Source of the DNA: Pseudomonadota bacterium
Lineage (GTDB): Bacteria; Desulfobacterota; Binatia; Binatales; Binataceae
NCBI GenBank assembly: GCA_021324855.1
Contig: JAJPIG010000015.1
Coordinates: 248,001 to 312,000 of the forward strand
DNA length: 64,000 bases
Direction: 5' to 3'
Numbering within the stretch: the stretch's first letter is position 1; every line of letters begins with the position of its first letter. Made by a program: the position numbers and the translations under genes. A model generated the notes under the pieces. It was not told where the DNA came from. It saw only the letters and a list, made by a program, of their open reading frames with translations, and did no database searches. Of this stretch, positions 17,549 to 29,320 are shown piece after piece.

Positions 17549-17950
17549 ATGGCCGAAAGCAACAAAGAATTGTATCGGCAGTTCATCGATCGGGTTCTCA
17601 ACGGGCGTGACCTTTCCGCGGTGCCTCAATACGTGGCACCCGAGTTTGTCGACCATCGCTATCCGAACCAGGATGGGATTGCGGGCACCCGGAAATTTCT
17701 GAGCTACGTTCATCAGGCTTTCCCCGATGTTCATTTCAAGGCCGAAGACATAATCGCAGAGAACGATTGTGTCGCCGTACGGTTCAGCATTGTCGGCACG
17801 CACAAGGGCGAGTTCCAAGGCATCGAGCCGACCGGGCGGCAGGTACGATGGTCGGGAATCAACATCGCGCGATTCGCGAACGGCAAGATCGTCGAACTGT
17901 GGGGCGAGGCCGATATGCTGGGGTTGATGCGCCAGTTGCGAGGTGAGTGA
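17549..17950 (+). CDS. SnoaL-like ester-cyclase-family protein
   Basis: 133 residues, ATG at 17549 with TGGAGGA in front. The sequence (KELYRQFIDRVLNGRDLSAV, YVAPEFVDHRYPNQDG, then THKGEFQGIEPTGRQVRWSG) fits the SnoaL-like polyketide-cyclase family with an NTF2 fold, often found as small lyases, cyclases or accessory proteins. The H of VDHRYP and the D near it are the usual active-site polar residues. Its role here is unknown; it is followed by a perfect hairpin shared with the convergent MetE-like gene. Confidence 0.82.
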   Translation: MAESNKELYRQFIDRVLNGRDLSAVPQYVAPEFVDHRYPNQDGIAGTRKFLSYVHQAFPDVHFKAEDIIAENDCVAVRFSIVGTHKGEFQGIEPTGRQVRWSGINIARFANGKIVELWGEADMLGLMRQLRGE

Positions 17951-18066
17951 TAGGCCGAGGCTGAATGTAAAGTTGTCAAAAGATGGTAGTCCAGTTGACA
18001 CTCAAATTCGACAAGCGGAAACCGCCCAAGTCGACGCCCGCCGAACAGTAAGCGAAGAACGAAGCG

Positions 18067-18092
18067 CGAGGCCGTCCGGAGTGACGGCCTCG
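18067..18092. terminator. Bidirectional hairpin between convergent genes
   Basis: A perfect 10-base stem, CGAGGCCGTC (18067-18076) with GACGGCCTCG (18083-18092), and a six-base loop, sits between the ends of the SnoaL-like gene (17950) and the MetE-like gene (18099). Only short T-rich tails follow, but position and symmetry support a shared terminator. Confidence 0.6.
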
Positions 18093-18098
18093 TCGCTC

Positions 18099-19211
18099 TC
18101 ATCGCCAGAGCTGACGCGCGAGTTCGGCGACCATCGTCAGCTTCGCTTCCTGCGTTTGCTCACTGATCGGGTTGCCTTCCCATACCGTGCCGAATCCGCA
18201 CTGCGTGGACAACGCAAGCTGCTCGCGCGGGAAATAATGCGCCGCCTCTTCGATTCGCTTAATCACTGCGTCACGCTGCTCGAGCGCCTCGCGCTTGGTC
18301 GAGATGATGCCGAGGACGAGAAACTTGTCGGTCGGTAGATCCCTGAGCGGCGCGAAGCCGCCCGAACGCCAATCGTCGTATTCGAGCAGAAAGATGCCGT
18401 AGTTGCGCGCGCGCTTGAACGCCTCCTTCGAGATCGCTTCGTAACCGCCTTCGCCGACGTAATAGCCCTGGTTGTTGCCGCGGCAAAGATGAAGCCCGAA
18501 GGTGACGCCTGGGACGGTCGCGACCGAATCGAGAATCTCCATGCCTTCGGTCGCCATCCGATCGGGATCCATACCGCGCTCAGCGAAGTCAGTGCGACGG
18601 CGCTCGGGATCGCAGAGCATCCCGAGTTCGGGTGCGTCGATCTGGATGTATTGGCACCCGAGGCGCGCCAACTCCGCGGCATCCTGGCGGACCAGCTCGG
18701 CGGCACCGCGGAAAAGCTCGAAAGGATCAGGATAGGCGCGCTTGGAATATTCGGGCGAGTAGCGCAGCGCCATCATCAGGGGGCTCGGCAGCGTGATCTT
18801 GAGCGGCTTGCGTGCTCGCGCGCGCGCATAGACGAACTCCTCGATCGCGGGTGAGCGCTTGCGCCCGATCTTTTCAACCACCGCAAGCTGCACCTGCATC
18901 TCGATCTGCTTGCCGCGGTCACGTTCCGATTCGCGCCGCCGCCAGGTGCGCTTGAAGGCAGGAATCACCTTCACGCCTTCGAGCACATCGCTCAACGGCG
19001 AGATGAAATGCGTGCGGCGCATTTCGCCGTCGGTGACCACGTCGACACCAGACGCCTCCTGGACCGCGATCGCCTGGTCGACCGCGCGATCTTCGACGCG
19101 CTTGAACTCCGCAGCCGTGATGTTTCCCGCTTCGAACGCTTTGCGCGCTTCCTTCAGGTAGCCCGGACGAAGCATCGAGCCGATAACTTCCGCGCGATAA
19201 CCGACGGTCAT
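18099..19211 (-). CDS. Cobalamin-independent methionine-synthase (MetE C-domain)-like protein
   Basis: 370 residues, one barrel only, so about half of a full MetE. The zinc ligands of MetE are visible: H and C in GLHLCRGNNQG, E in FLLEYDDW, and C in LSTQCGFGT. Short MetE relatives of this type (core-MetE or catabolic homologues) occur outside methionine synthesis, where they may transfer methyl groups from other substrates. ATG at 19211 with AAGGAGA about seven bases ahead, and a perfect TATAAT box further upstream. Alone on its strand; methyl donor and acceptor cannot be told. Confidence 0.85.
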   Translation of the reverse strand: MTVGYRAEVIGSMLRPGYLKEARKAFEAGNITAAEFKRVEDRAVDQAIAVQEASGVDVVTDGEMRRTHFISPLSDVLEGVKVIPAFKRTWRRRESERDRGKQIEMQVQLAVVEKIGRKRSPAIEEFVYARARARKPLKITLPSPLMMALRYSPEYSKRAYPDPFELFRGAAELVRQDAAELARLGCQYIQIDAPELGMLCDPERRRTDFAERGMDPDRMATEGMEILDSVATVPGVTFGLHLCRGNNQGYYVGEGGYEAISKEAFKRARNYGIFLLEYDDWRSGGFAPLRDLPTDKFLVLGIISTKREALEQRDAVIKRIEEAAHYFPREQLALSTQCGFGTVWEGNPISEQTQEAKLTMVAELARQLWR

Positions 19212-19243
19212 GGCGATTCTCCTTCGCAGTTCGTGAAGGACGG

Positions 19244-19270
19244 ATTATAGACTATCGCGATGGCCCGCAA
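19244..19270 (-). promoter_or_regulatory. Promoter for MetE-like gene
   Basis: On the minus strand, TTGCGG (19270-19265) precedes a perfect TATAAT (19249-19244) with a 15-base spacer. The start codon lies 32 bases after the -10 box. The short spacer and weak -35 lower confidence. Confidence 0.4.
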
Positions 19271-19326
19271 CCAAGACGCGCGCTAGAATCGCTGCCGATC
19301 CCAATTCTCCCGCGAAGGATGCCACG

Positions 19327-19863
19327 ATGATCCTCAAGGTCGCCCGCCTCGGTCATCCGGTGGTTCGCACACCCGCCCAGCCGGTTGCCGTCGAACAGAT
19401 TCGGACGCACGATTTTCAGAAGCTGCTGGACGACATGGTCGAGACGATGCACGAGTACAACGGCGTCGGCCTCGCCGCTCCGCAGGTCCATCTGGGGTTG
19501 CAGCTTGCGGTGCTCGAAGTCGAGAGCAATCCGCGCTATCCCGATGCGCCGTCGGTGCCGCTGACCTATTTGATCAACCCGGTCGTGACCGTGCTCGATG
19601 AGACCAAGGTCGAGGAATGGGAGGGATGCCTCAGCATTCCGGAGATGCGCGGCGTGGTGCCGCGGCACAAGAAAATTCTCGTGACCGCGCTCGGCCGCAA
19701 TGGCGAACGTCTCGAGATCCAGGCCGAAGATTTTCACGCGCGTGTGATCCAGCACGAAACCGACCATCTGAAGGGGGAGGTCTATCTGGATCGCATGGAC
19801 GGGATGCGCACCCTGAGCCATCTGGCGGAATGGCAGCGCTTCGTCATGAACCAGCGCCGCTAA
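19327..19863 (+). CDS. def: Peptide deformylase
   Basis: 178 residues. All three deformylase motifs are present: GVGLAAPQ, EGCLS and QHETDH (HExxH), the last two holding the metal Cys and two His. The enzyme removes the N-formyl group from new proteins in the cytosol. Family length is normal. It ends nine bases before the convergent PsiE-like gene stop. Not in the usual def-fmt pair here. Confidence 0.96.
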   Translation: MILKVARLGHPVVRTPAQPVAVEQIRTHDFQKLLDDMVETMHEYNGVGLAAPQVHLGLQLAVLEVESNPRYPDAPSVPLTYLINPVVTVLDETKVEEWEGCLSIPEMRGVVPRHKKILVTALGRNGERLEIQAEDFHARVIQHETDHLKGEVYLDRMDGMRTLSHLAEWQRFVMNQRR

Positions 19864-19871
19864 CGGAGCGG

Positions 19872-20384
19872 CTAGTCAAAGCGTTCGCGAGTTCCCGGGC
19901 GGCGCAAAAGATAGAGCGCGAGTGCGATCGCGAGAATCGCTCCGGCATTGGCGACCAGATCGAGCATCGCGTGCCGGAACTTCTCAGGGCTGAGCGTTTC
20001 GCCGGCCACGCTCATCTGCGCGCCGATCGCCAAAATGCGCCGAGTCGCCGAAATCGCCGCGATGAACAGGAACGGCTGAAGCGAGGTGCCGTGCTCCTTC
20101 AGATATGAGATGACGGTGCGCAGCACCTCCATGATGATCATCACGAGCAGCAGATCGTTGATCAGCGTCACGATCGCGAGCGCGAATCCGCTGGTCCGGA
20201 GATCGCTCGGAAACGCATACACGGTATAGCCCAGCATCCCGAGCGCCGCGGCGAGAAAGACGAGACCGACCAACGCGTAGACGATCGCGTCGGCCGATTC
20301 GAGCTTGGGGACCAACTCCTCGTGAATTCGATGCGCGCCCGAACTCGAACGATGACCGGCTGCATTCTCCATCCGCCGCATCAT
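19872..20384 (-). CDS. PsiE-family membrane protein
   Basis: 170 residues with four hydrophobic segments (IVYALVGLVFLAAALGMLGY, LAIVTLINDLLLVMIIMEVL, QPFLFIAAISATRRILAIGA, and ANAGAILAIALALYLL). The pattern of a Met/Leu-rich second helix followed by RTVISYLKEHG is that of the phosphate-starvation-inducible PsiE family, a set of small inner-membrane proteins of unknown activity. No Pho box was sought systematically. Confidence 0.72.
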   Translation of the reverse strand: MMRRMENAAGHRSSSGAHRIHEELVPKLESADAIVYALVGLVFLAAALGMLGYTVYAFPSDLRTSGFALAIVTLINDLLLVMIIMEVLRTVISYLKEHGTSLQPFLFIAAISATRRILAIGAQMSVAGETLSPEKFRHAMLDLVANAGAILAIALALYLLRRPGTRERFD

Positions 20385-20422
20385 ACCTGCGGGCGAAAAA
20401 GAGTACAGCTTTGCGGCCGACG

Positions 20423-20722
20423 CTACTTCGGCGGATAGGGCAGCGGGGGCACCTCGGCGGCTTTGCCGGTCAGGCGCGACTTCGCGATCGCCTCGTTGAG
20501 CGCGTTGTTCTCGGCTGCCAGGTGTGTTTCTTCATCCTGGACCTTTGCGAGCTTGGCACGCAGGTCGGCATTGTCGCTCTGGGCGCGATTCAACTGCTGT
20601 TGCAGGTCGTTAATCTGTTGCTGCTGACGATCCATCGCCGCTTGTTGCCTGACCGACCATTGCCAGCCGATCACGCCGGCGATGATCGCGACCACGACCG
20701 CACCGATCAGCACGCGCACCAT
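20423..20722 (-). CDS. Small membrane-anchored coiled-coil protein
   Basis: 99 residues from the ATG at 20722. An N-terminal hydrophobic helix (VLIGAVVVAIIAGVIGWQWS) is followed by a long Q-rich heptad region (QQQQINDLQQQLNRAQ through AENNALNEA), which predicts a coiled coil on the outer side of the membrane, and a proline-rich tail ending PPLPYPPK. Function unknown; such proteins can act as spacers or division/envelope linkers. The longer upstream frame has no membrane sense and was dropped. Confidence 0.6.
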   Translation of the reverse strand: MVRVLIGAVVVAIIAGVIGWQWSVRQQAAMDRQQQQINDLQQQLNRAQSDNADLRAKLAKVQDEETHLAAENNALNEAIAKSRLTGKAAEVPPLPYPPK

Positions 20723-20809
20723 GGCTTGCGAGCATAGCCGCCGCCCATCTGATCGCCAAGCGCGATTGTAATCGCGTTCACCTCGGGTTCCCGTTAAGAT
20801 TTGCTGACC

Positions 20810-21745
20810 ATGAGTTCGCGCGCGCAAAACATGCCGGACAATCCAACCGTGCTGGTGACCGGCGGGGCGGGTTTTATCGGGTCGCACCTCGTCGATGCGC
20901 TGGTCGCACGCGGAGCACGCGTGCGTGCGCTAGACAACCTCGCCGCAGGGCGACGCGAGCACGTGAATCCGCGCGCGGAGTTCGTTAACGGCGACGTGCG
21001 GCATCCGGAGTCGATCGCGGAGGCGTTCGCCGGCGTCGATTGCGTGTTTCATACGGCGGCGCTGCCGCGCGTGATGCTTTCGATCGACGATCCGCGCGCG
21101 ACGAATCAGACCAATGTCGATGGAACCCTCAACGTGCTGATCGCGGCGCGCGATGCCGGCGTGCGGAAGGTCGTCTATTCCGGCTCGTCTTCCGTGTACG
21201 GCGATCAGCCGACGCTGCCGCTGGTCGAAACGATGCCGCCGAATCCGATGAATCCGTACGCGCTGCAGAAGCTAATCGGCGAACAGTACTGCATGATGTT
21301 CACGCGGCTGTACGGACTCCGGACGCTGACGCTGCGCTATTTCAACGTCTACGGCCCGCGGATGGCGCGCGAGGGTGCCTACGTCACGGTAATCGGTACG
21401 TTCTTGCGCGCGCGCCGTGAGGGGCGGCCGCTGCCGATCCATGGCGATGGCGAGCAGACGCGCGATTTCACTCACGTGCGCGATGTCGTGCGGGCCAATC
21501 TTGCCGCGATGGATTCCGAGGCCGGCGACGGACGCGTACTCAATGTCGGCAGTGGGCGACGAATCAGCGTGAATCGGATTGCAGCGCTGTTCGGCGGTCC
21601 GCAGATACATCTGCCGCCGCGTCCGGGCGAATCCCGCGATACGCTGGCCGATCTTACCGCGGTTGCGGCGGCGCTCGGATGGAAACCCGAGATCGACAGC
21701 GAGACGGGAATACGCGAGCTGATCGAAACCGACGAAACGGACTGA
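20810..21745 (+). CDS. NAD-dependent sugar epimerase/dehydratase (UDP-glucose 4-epimerase-like)
   Basis: 311 residues, ATG at 20810. The Rossmann motif is TGGAGFIGSH, and the YALQK sequence supplies the catalytic Tyr and Lys of the short-chain extended family, with the SGSSSVYGD segment before it giving the active-site Ser/Thr. These enzymes interconvert nucleotide sugars for cell-surface polysaccharide. The stop is three bases from the start of a palindrome shared with the convergent gene. Confidence 0.88.
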   Translation: MSSRAQNMPDNPTVLVTGGAGFIGSHLVDALVARGARVRALDNLAAGRREHVNPRAEFVNGDVRHPESIAEAFAGVDCVFHTAALPRVMLSIDDPRATNQTNVDGTLNVLIAARDAGVRKVVYSGSSSVYGDQPTLPLVETMPPNPMNPYALQKLIGEQYCMMFTRLYGLRTLTLRYFNVYGPRMAREGAYVTVIGTFLRARREGRPLPIHGDGEQTRDFTHVRDVVRANLAAMDSEAGDGRVLNVGSGRRISVNRIAALFGGPQIHLPPRPGESRDTLADLTAVAAALGWKPEIDSETGIRELIETDETD

Positions 21746-21759
21746 CACTGACGTCAGTG
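21746..21759. repeat. 14-base perfect palindrome at convergent gene ends
   Basis: CACTGACGTCAGTG lies between the epimerase stop (21745) and overlaps the stop codon of the convergent DUF4236 gene (21754). It may act as a compact bidirectional hairpin or be a protein-binding site. Confidence 0.5.
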
Positions 21760-22095
21760 GCCGCCGATTAGCGCGCCGATCGCTATTCCCAGCATCAGCG
21801 CAATCCCAACCACGATCAACAAAATAAGCGCGCCGGCCCGTCGCTCGGCATATTTCTGCTCCGCCGGCGCGACCGGAGTTTCAGTATGGCTCGAATGATA
21901 ACCGGTGTGCCGCCCGCCGTAGGAGGTGTAGTAGATGCCGGTGCCGGGAATCCCGACGGTGCGGCGCACGCCGCCACGTCCGACCGTCACATGCATCCCG
22001 CGCACTCCGACCGTCACGCTCGGACCGGATTTCGACAGATTCAGCGAGAGACCCGGAAAGATTGATAGACGCCGATAAAATCTGAAGTTGCCCAT
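21754..22095 (-). CDS. DUF4236-family membrane protein
   Basis: 113 residues. The N-terminal half (GNFRFYRRLSIFPGLSLNLS, then SGPSVTVGVRG and GIPGTGIYY) is the DUF4236 domain, whose function is unknown; the C-terminus holds one hydrophobic segment (LILLIVVGIALMLGIAIGAL). The gene starts 12 bases after the tadA stop, so the two are probably co-transcribed. Confidence 0.8.
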   Translation of the reverse strand: MGNFRFYRRLSIFPGLSLNLSKSGPSVTVGVRGMHVTVGRGGVRRTVGIPGTGIYYTSYGGRHTGYHSSHTETPVAPAEQKYAERRAGALILLIVVGIALMLGIAIGALIGGH

Positions 22096-22107
22096 TCCCC
22101 TCGATCG

Positions 22108-22584
22108 TCAATTATGCGACGAGCCGCGACGGCTGCGAAAGAACTCGCGCAGGATGTCACCGCACTCCCGCGCCATCAAACCGCTGACAATCTCGAACCG
22201 ATGATTCAGGCGGCCGTCGCGTCCGATGTCATAGACCGAACCTGCCGCGCCCGCCTTGTCATCAGCCGCGCCGAAGACCAGCCGCGCGATCCGCGCGTTG
22301 AGCATCGCACCGATGCACATCACGCAGGGCTCGATCGTCACGTAAACGGTCGCACCTACCAGTCGGTACATCCGAAGGTTTCGCGCGGCTCGGCGCAGCA
22401 CGAGGATCTCGGCGTGCGCACTGGGATCATAGAGCGCGATGGGACGATTATGGTCGGCGGCAACGACTTCGCCCTCGATTGCGAGCACGGCGCCGACCGG
22501 AACCTCGCCTGCCCCGGCGGCGAGCCGCGCCTGTTCGAGCGCCAGCGCCATGAAATCGATGTCAGTTCGATCGCTCATCGGCAT
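22108..22584 (-). CDS. tadA: tRNA adenosine(34) deaminase
   Basis: 158 residues. Zinc-site motifs are HAE (DPSAHAEILVLR, with the proton-shuttle Glu) and PCVMC (TIEPCVMCIGAMLNAR). These and the overall length identify TadA, which converts A34 to inosine in tRNA-Arg(ACG). Two closely spaced ATG codons at the start (MPMSD) leave a two-residue uncertainty. Confidence 0.94.
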   Translation of the reverse strand: MPMSDRTDIDFMALALEQARLAAGAGEVPVGAVLAIEGEVVAADHNRPIALYDPSAHAEILVLRRAARNLRMYRLVGATVYVTIEPCVMCIGAMLNARIARLVFGAADDKAGAAGSVYDIGRDGRLNHRFEIVSGLMARECGDILREFFRSRRGSSHN

Positions 22585-22641
22585 TCAAGCATAGCTTATT
22601 GATGCGGCATCCGATTGCGATATTGTTGGGACGGAGTTGAA

Positions 22642-22968
22642 ATGGCGGACCTGTATGAAATAACGCCGGCGCAGCTCAGAGCCCGGCTTGATCGCGGCGA
22701 GCGCCCGGTGATTCTCGATGTCCGCGAGCCGGGCGAGGTCGCAGTCGCACCGTTTCCGGGCAGCGTCCATATTCCCATGGGCGAGCTCAGCATGCGGCTC
22801 AGCGAACTCGATCCCGATGCGGAGACGGTCGTCGTCTGCCATCACGGCATCCGCAGCGCACAGGTAGCGATGTATCTGACGCATGTCGGATTCAGCCGGG
22901 TTTTGAACCTGGCCGGCGGCGCCGACGCCTGGGCGGTGACCGTGGACCCCGGGATGCGCCGCTATTGA
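22642..22968 (+). CDS. Single-domain rhodanese-like protein
   Basis: 108 residues. The persulfide Cys is in the active loop VVVCHHGIRSAQVA, and the usual ILDVREPGEV and HIPMGEL segments are intact. These proteins move sulfane sulfur or serve as carriers. The loop CHHGIRS is the form found in many stand-alone rhodaneses. Followed ten bases later by the nitrilase-family gene, so likely co-transcribed. A TTGATG/TATTGT pair about 25-45 bases upstream may be its promoter. Confidence 0.9.
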   Translation: MADLYEITPAQLRARLDRGERPVILDVREPGEVAVAPFPGSVHIPMGELSMRLSELDPDAETVVVCHHGIRSAQVAMYLTHVGFSRVLNLAGGADAWAVTVDPGMRRY

Positions 22969-22978
22969 ACCGGAGACG

Positions 22979-23803
22979 ATGATGGCGTTTCTCGCCGCTG
23001 CGATTCAGATGAACGGGGGCCGCGACAAAGGCGCGAACCTCGAACGCGCGGAGCGCCTTATCAACGAGGCGGCGCGACGCGGCGCAGAATTCGTTGCGCT
23101 GCCCGAGGTCTTCAGTTGGCGCGGCCGGCGCGACGACGCGCCCGCGCAGGCCGAGGATCTCGACGGACCGACGCTCACATTGATGGCGCGGCTCGCGCGC
23201 GATCTGAAACTTTTCCTGCTGGCGGGATCGATCTACGAACGGATACCGGGCCAGGCGCGATCGCATAACACGTCAGTGCTGTTCGGTCCCGACGGCGCGC
23301 GCCTCGCCGTCTATCGCAAGATTCACCTGTTCGATGTCGATCTGCCCGGCCGTGTGACGGTACGGGAATCGGACGCGATGCTCAGTGGCTCCGAGGTCGT
23401 CTGCGCCGACACGCCGCTGGGGAAAGTCGGGATGACGATTTGCTACGACCTGCGGTTTCCCGAGCTTTACCGCCAGCTCGCTTTCGCCGGCGCAAGTATT
23501 GTGACCATTCCTAGCGCCTTCACCTTTCCGACCGGCGAGGCGCATTGGGAGGTGTTGGTTCGCGCGCGCGCGATCGAGAACCAATGCTACGTGATTGCAC
23601 CGGCACAGTTCGGTCCGAACGTGCACGGTTTCGCGGATTACGGGAACTCGATGATTGTCGATCCGTGGGGGCGCGTAATCGCACGGGCAGCCGATCGGGA
23701 AGACATCGCCGTTGCGGCCATCGATCTCGAATACCTCCAGACCGTCCGCCGCAATCTTCCGTCGCTGACCCATGTCCGCCTCTCAGGCGGTCACGGCCAC
23801 TGA
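22979..23803 (+). CDS. Carbon-nitrogen hydrolase (Nit/omega-amidase-like)
   Basis: 274 residues. The nitrilase-superfamily triad is clear: Glu in VALPEVFSW, Lys in YRKIHLFDVD, Cys in ICYDLRFPE. Size and the FDVDLPG plus RKIHLFDVD pattern match the Nit1/Nit2 branch (deaminated-glutathione amidase or omega-amidase), a repair/housekeeping activity rather than a true nitrilase. Two ATG codons in tandem at 22979/22982 follow GGAG. Convergent with pgsA. Confidence 0.88.
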   Translation: MMAFLAAAIQMNGGRDKGANLERAERLINEAARRGAEFVALPEVFSWRGRRDDAPAQAEDLDGPTLTLMARLARDLKLFLLAGSIYERIPGQARSHNTSVLFGPDGARLAVYRKIHLFDVDLPGRVTVRESDAMLSGSEVVCADTPLGKVGMTICYDLRFPELYRQLAFAGASIVTIPSAFTFPTGEAHWEVLVRARAIENQCYVIAPAQFGPNVHGFADYGNSMIVDPWGRVIARAADREDIAVAAIDLEYLQTVRRNLPSLTHVRLSGGHGH

Positions 23804-23806
23804 GCT

Positions 23807-24427
23807 TCAGGAAAAAATCTGCGGCTCACGCGAGCCGAGCCATCCGAGGCCGCGGTACGCGTAATGAACTCCCGATAGCGCCGTGGTCGCGATGGTGACA
23901 TAGAGGAGTGCATACCAGTAAGCCGGGTAGAGCACATCGAACCGTACGAGCGCGCCGATCACGCATACCAGTTGCAGCACGGTACAGGTTTTGCCGATGT
24001 AGCTGGGCCGCACCGGCATCCGCTCGCCGGTGAAGAACGCGATCATGAAGTAGCCGAAGACGATCACCACGTCGCGAACCACGACGACGCTGAGAATCCA
24101 GCCGGGAATCACCTCTTCGATCGTTAGAACGACGAACGAACTGAGCAGCAGCAGTTTGTCGGCGAATGGATCGAGAAACGCACCGAGCTCGGTGCGCGAG
24201 CCCGACCATCGTGCGACCGTGCCGTCGAGCGAGTCAGTGATCGCCGCTAGAATGAAAACATAGAGCGCGTAGGTGAAGCGATGTTTGCTAAGCAGCGCGA
24301 GGAAAACCGGGATCAGGAACAGTCGGCAGAGCGTGAGCAGGTTGGGGGTCTTCAGCAGTTGCCCGAGCGAGGGCTGCACTTTCGGCACGTCCAAGCGAGT
24401 CGCCGGATGTAACGATAGTCGGGCCAT
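23807..24427 (-). CDS. pgsA: CDP-alcohol phosphatidyltransferase, phosphatidylglycerophosphate synthase-like
   Basis: 206 residues with several membrane helices. The CAPT catalytic motif D-G-x2-A-R-x8-G-x3-D-x3-D is intact in DGTVARWSGSRTELGAFLDP followed by FAD. It makes phosphatidylglycerophosphate from CDP-diacylglycerol and glycerol 3-phosphate. The N-terminus LKTPNLLTLCRLFLIP is the usual PgsA start, preceded by about 25 extra residues. Last gene in the minus-strand run from prs. A different acceptor alcohol cannot be excluded. Confidence 0.85.
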   Translation of the reverse strand: MARLSLHPATRLDVPKVQPSLGQLLKTPNLLTLCRLFLIPVFLALLSKHRFTYALYVFILAAITDSLDGTVARWSGSRTELGAFLDPFADKLLLLSSFVVLTIEEVIPGWILSVVVVRDVVIVFGYFMIAFFTGERMPVRPSYIGKTCTVLQLVCVIGALVRFDVLYPAYWYALLYVTIATTALSGVHYAYRGLGWLGSREPQIFS

Positions 24428-24435
24428 GTTCCCCG

Positions 24436-25722
24436 TCAGCCTGCGACCTGCGCGCGCCTGAGCCGCCCCGCAACCGTTGCGCTTACCACCGCGCGCATCG
24501 ATACGATCCCGTCCTCGTAGTCTTCGCTGAGCACCTCGCCGTCGCGCCGGGCGAGAGCGATCAGGTCGCCGCGTGCGGCCGGGAGCGTCACCCGGATTTC
24601 ATGGCGCTGCGCGGCGAACCGGCGCGCCATCTGATCGAGCAGCGCGTCGAGCCCGGCGCCGGTCAGCGCCGACACGGCAACCGTATCGAGGCCGTGCGGC
24701 CCGCCCGCGCCGCCGCTTAGACGGTCAATCTTGTTCATCACGATCAGCCGGGGCGCACTCTTCGCATCGATCTCTTCGAGCACTCGCTCGACGATTTCCA
24801 TCCGCTCGGCCCGAAGCGGCGAGCTCGCATCGACGACGTGCAGCAGCAGGCTTGCAGTCCGCACCTCTTCGAGCGTCGCCTTGAATGCCTCCACCAGCGT
24901 ATGTGGCAGGCGATGAATGAAGCCGACCGTATCGACCAGCATCGTTTGGATGCGTCCCGGCAGCGTCAGGCGGCGCACCGTGGGATCGAGCGTCGAGAAA
25001 GGACGGTCGGCCGCTTCGACGCCCGCGCCGGTCAGCGCATTCATCAGTGTGGACTTGCCGGAGTTAGTGTAGCCAACCAGCGCGATGGTCGGGTAGGGGA
25101 CTTCCATCCGCCGCTGCCGTTGGATGGCGCGGCTCCGTTCGACGCTGCGCAGCCGCTCGCGCAGACGCGCCAAGCGTTCGCGCACGCGCCGGCGATCGAC
25201 CTCGAGTTGGGTTTCGCCGGGACCTCGCGTCCCGATACGTCCGCCGGCACCCGAGCCGCCGGTCTGGCGCGACAAGTGAGTCCATTGGCGCGTGAGCCGC
25301 GGCTGCAAATAGCTCAATTGTGCGATTTCCACTTGCAGCTTGCCTTCGAGGGTGCGCGCACGCTGCGCGAAGATGTCGAGGATGAGCTGGCTCCGATCGA
25401 TTACCCGCAGATTGAGTTCTTGCTCGAGATTGCGGGCCTGGGCCGGACTGAGCGCATCGTCGAAGATCGCGAGCGATGCGCCGCTCTGGCTCGCCAGCGC
25501 GCGCGCCTCAGCCGCCTTGCCGCGTCCGACGAAGGTGCGCGGATCGACCTGCTTCAGCCGCTGGCGGATGGTGCCCGTGATGGTTGCGCCGGCGCTTTGC
25601 GCCAGCGCCTTCAGCTCCTCGAGCGAGTCATCGGTATGGATTGCGTCCGCGTGGTCGAGCTCGACGCCGACCAGGACGGCGCGCTCGCGATAATCGGCGT
25701 GGGAGTTATGCGGCAGGTCCAG
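24436..25722 (-). CDS. hflX: GTPase HflX, with likely CTG start
   Basis: About 428 residues, the usual HflX length. The N-terminal domain (RERAVLVGVELDHADAIHTD, TGTIRQRLKQVDPRTFVGRG) is followed by the glycine-rich linker GGSGAGGRIGTRGPGETQLE and the G domain: G1 GYTNSGKST, G3 DTVGF, G4 NKID. HflX rescues or splits stalled ribosomes. No ATG, GTG or TTG exists in frame between the dnaE stop and the conserved N-domain; a CTG at 25722 with GAGGAA about six to seven bases ahead gives the expected length. A GTG at 25332 would lose the whole conserved N-domain. Confidence 0.92.
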   Translation of the reverse strand: MDLPHNSHADYRERAVLVGVELDHADAIHTDDSLEELKALAQSAGATITGTIRQRLKQVDPRTFVGRGKAAEARALASQSGASLAIFDDALSPAQARNLEQELNLRVIDRSQLILDIFAQRARTLEGKLQVEIAQLSYLQPRLTRQWTHLSRQTGGSGAGGRIGTRGPGETQLEVDRRRVRERLARLRERLRSVERSRAIQRQRRMEVPYPTIALVGYTNSGKSTLMNALTGAGVEAADRPFSTLDPTVRRLTLPGRIQTMLVDTVGFIHRLPHTLVEAFKATLEEVRTASLLLHVVDASSPLRAERMEIVERVLEEIDAKSAPRLIVMNKIDRLSGGAGGPHGLDTVAVSALTGAGLDALLDQMARRFAAQRHEIRVTLPAARGDLIALARRDGEVLSEDYEDGIVSMRAVVSATVAGRLRRAQVAG

Positions 25723-25771
25723 GGCGTTCCTCGCTGCGATTGCTCCGAAAATGCTAGCAGAAATCGAGGCG

Positions 25772-29248
<3,477 letters not shown>

Positions 29249-29279
29249 ATCACCTCACCACCACAACCACTGCCGCGGC

Positions 29280-29315
29280 CGGCGGCGGGGCGGACGCGCA
29301 TCGGCCCCGCCGCCG
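29280..29315 (-). terminator. GC-rich hairpin after rplY
   Basis: A perfect 12-base stem (CGGCGGCGGGGC at 29280-29291 with GCCCCGCCGCCG at 29304-29315) and 12-base loop follow the rplY stop by five bases and precede dnaE. No T-run follows, so termination is likely partial or Rho-assisted. Confidence 0.55.
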
Positions 29316-29320
29316 TCCAA

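Noticed and set aside
22979-23803. True nitrilase working with the nitrile hydratase
   Set aside because: Motifs fit the Nit/omega-amidase branch and it lies with a rhodanese gene in a housekeeping area.
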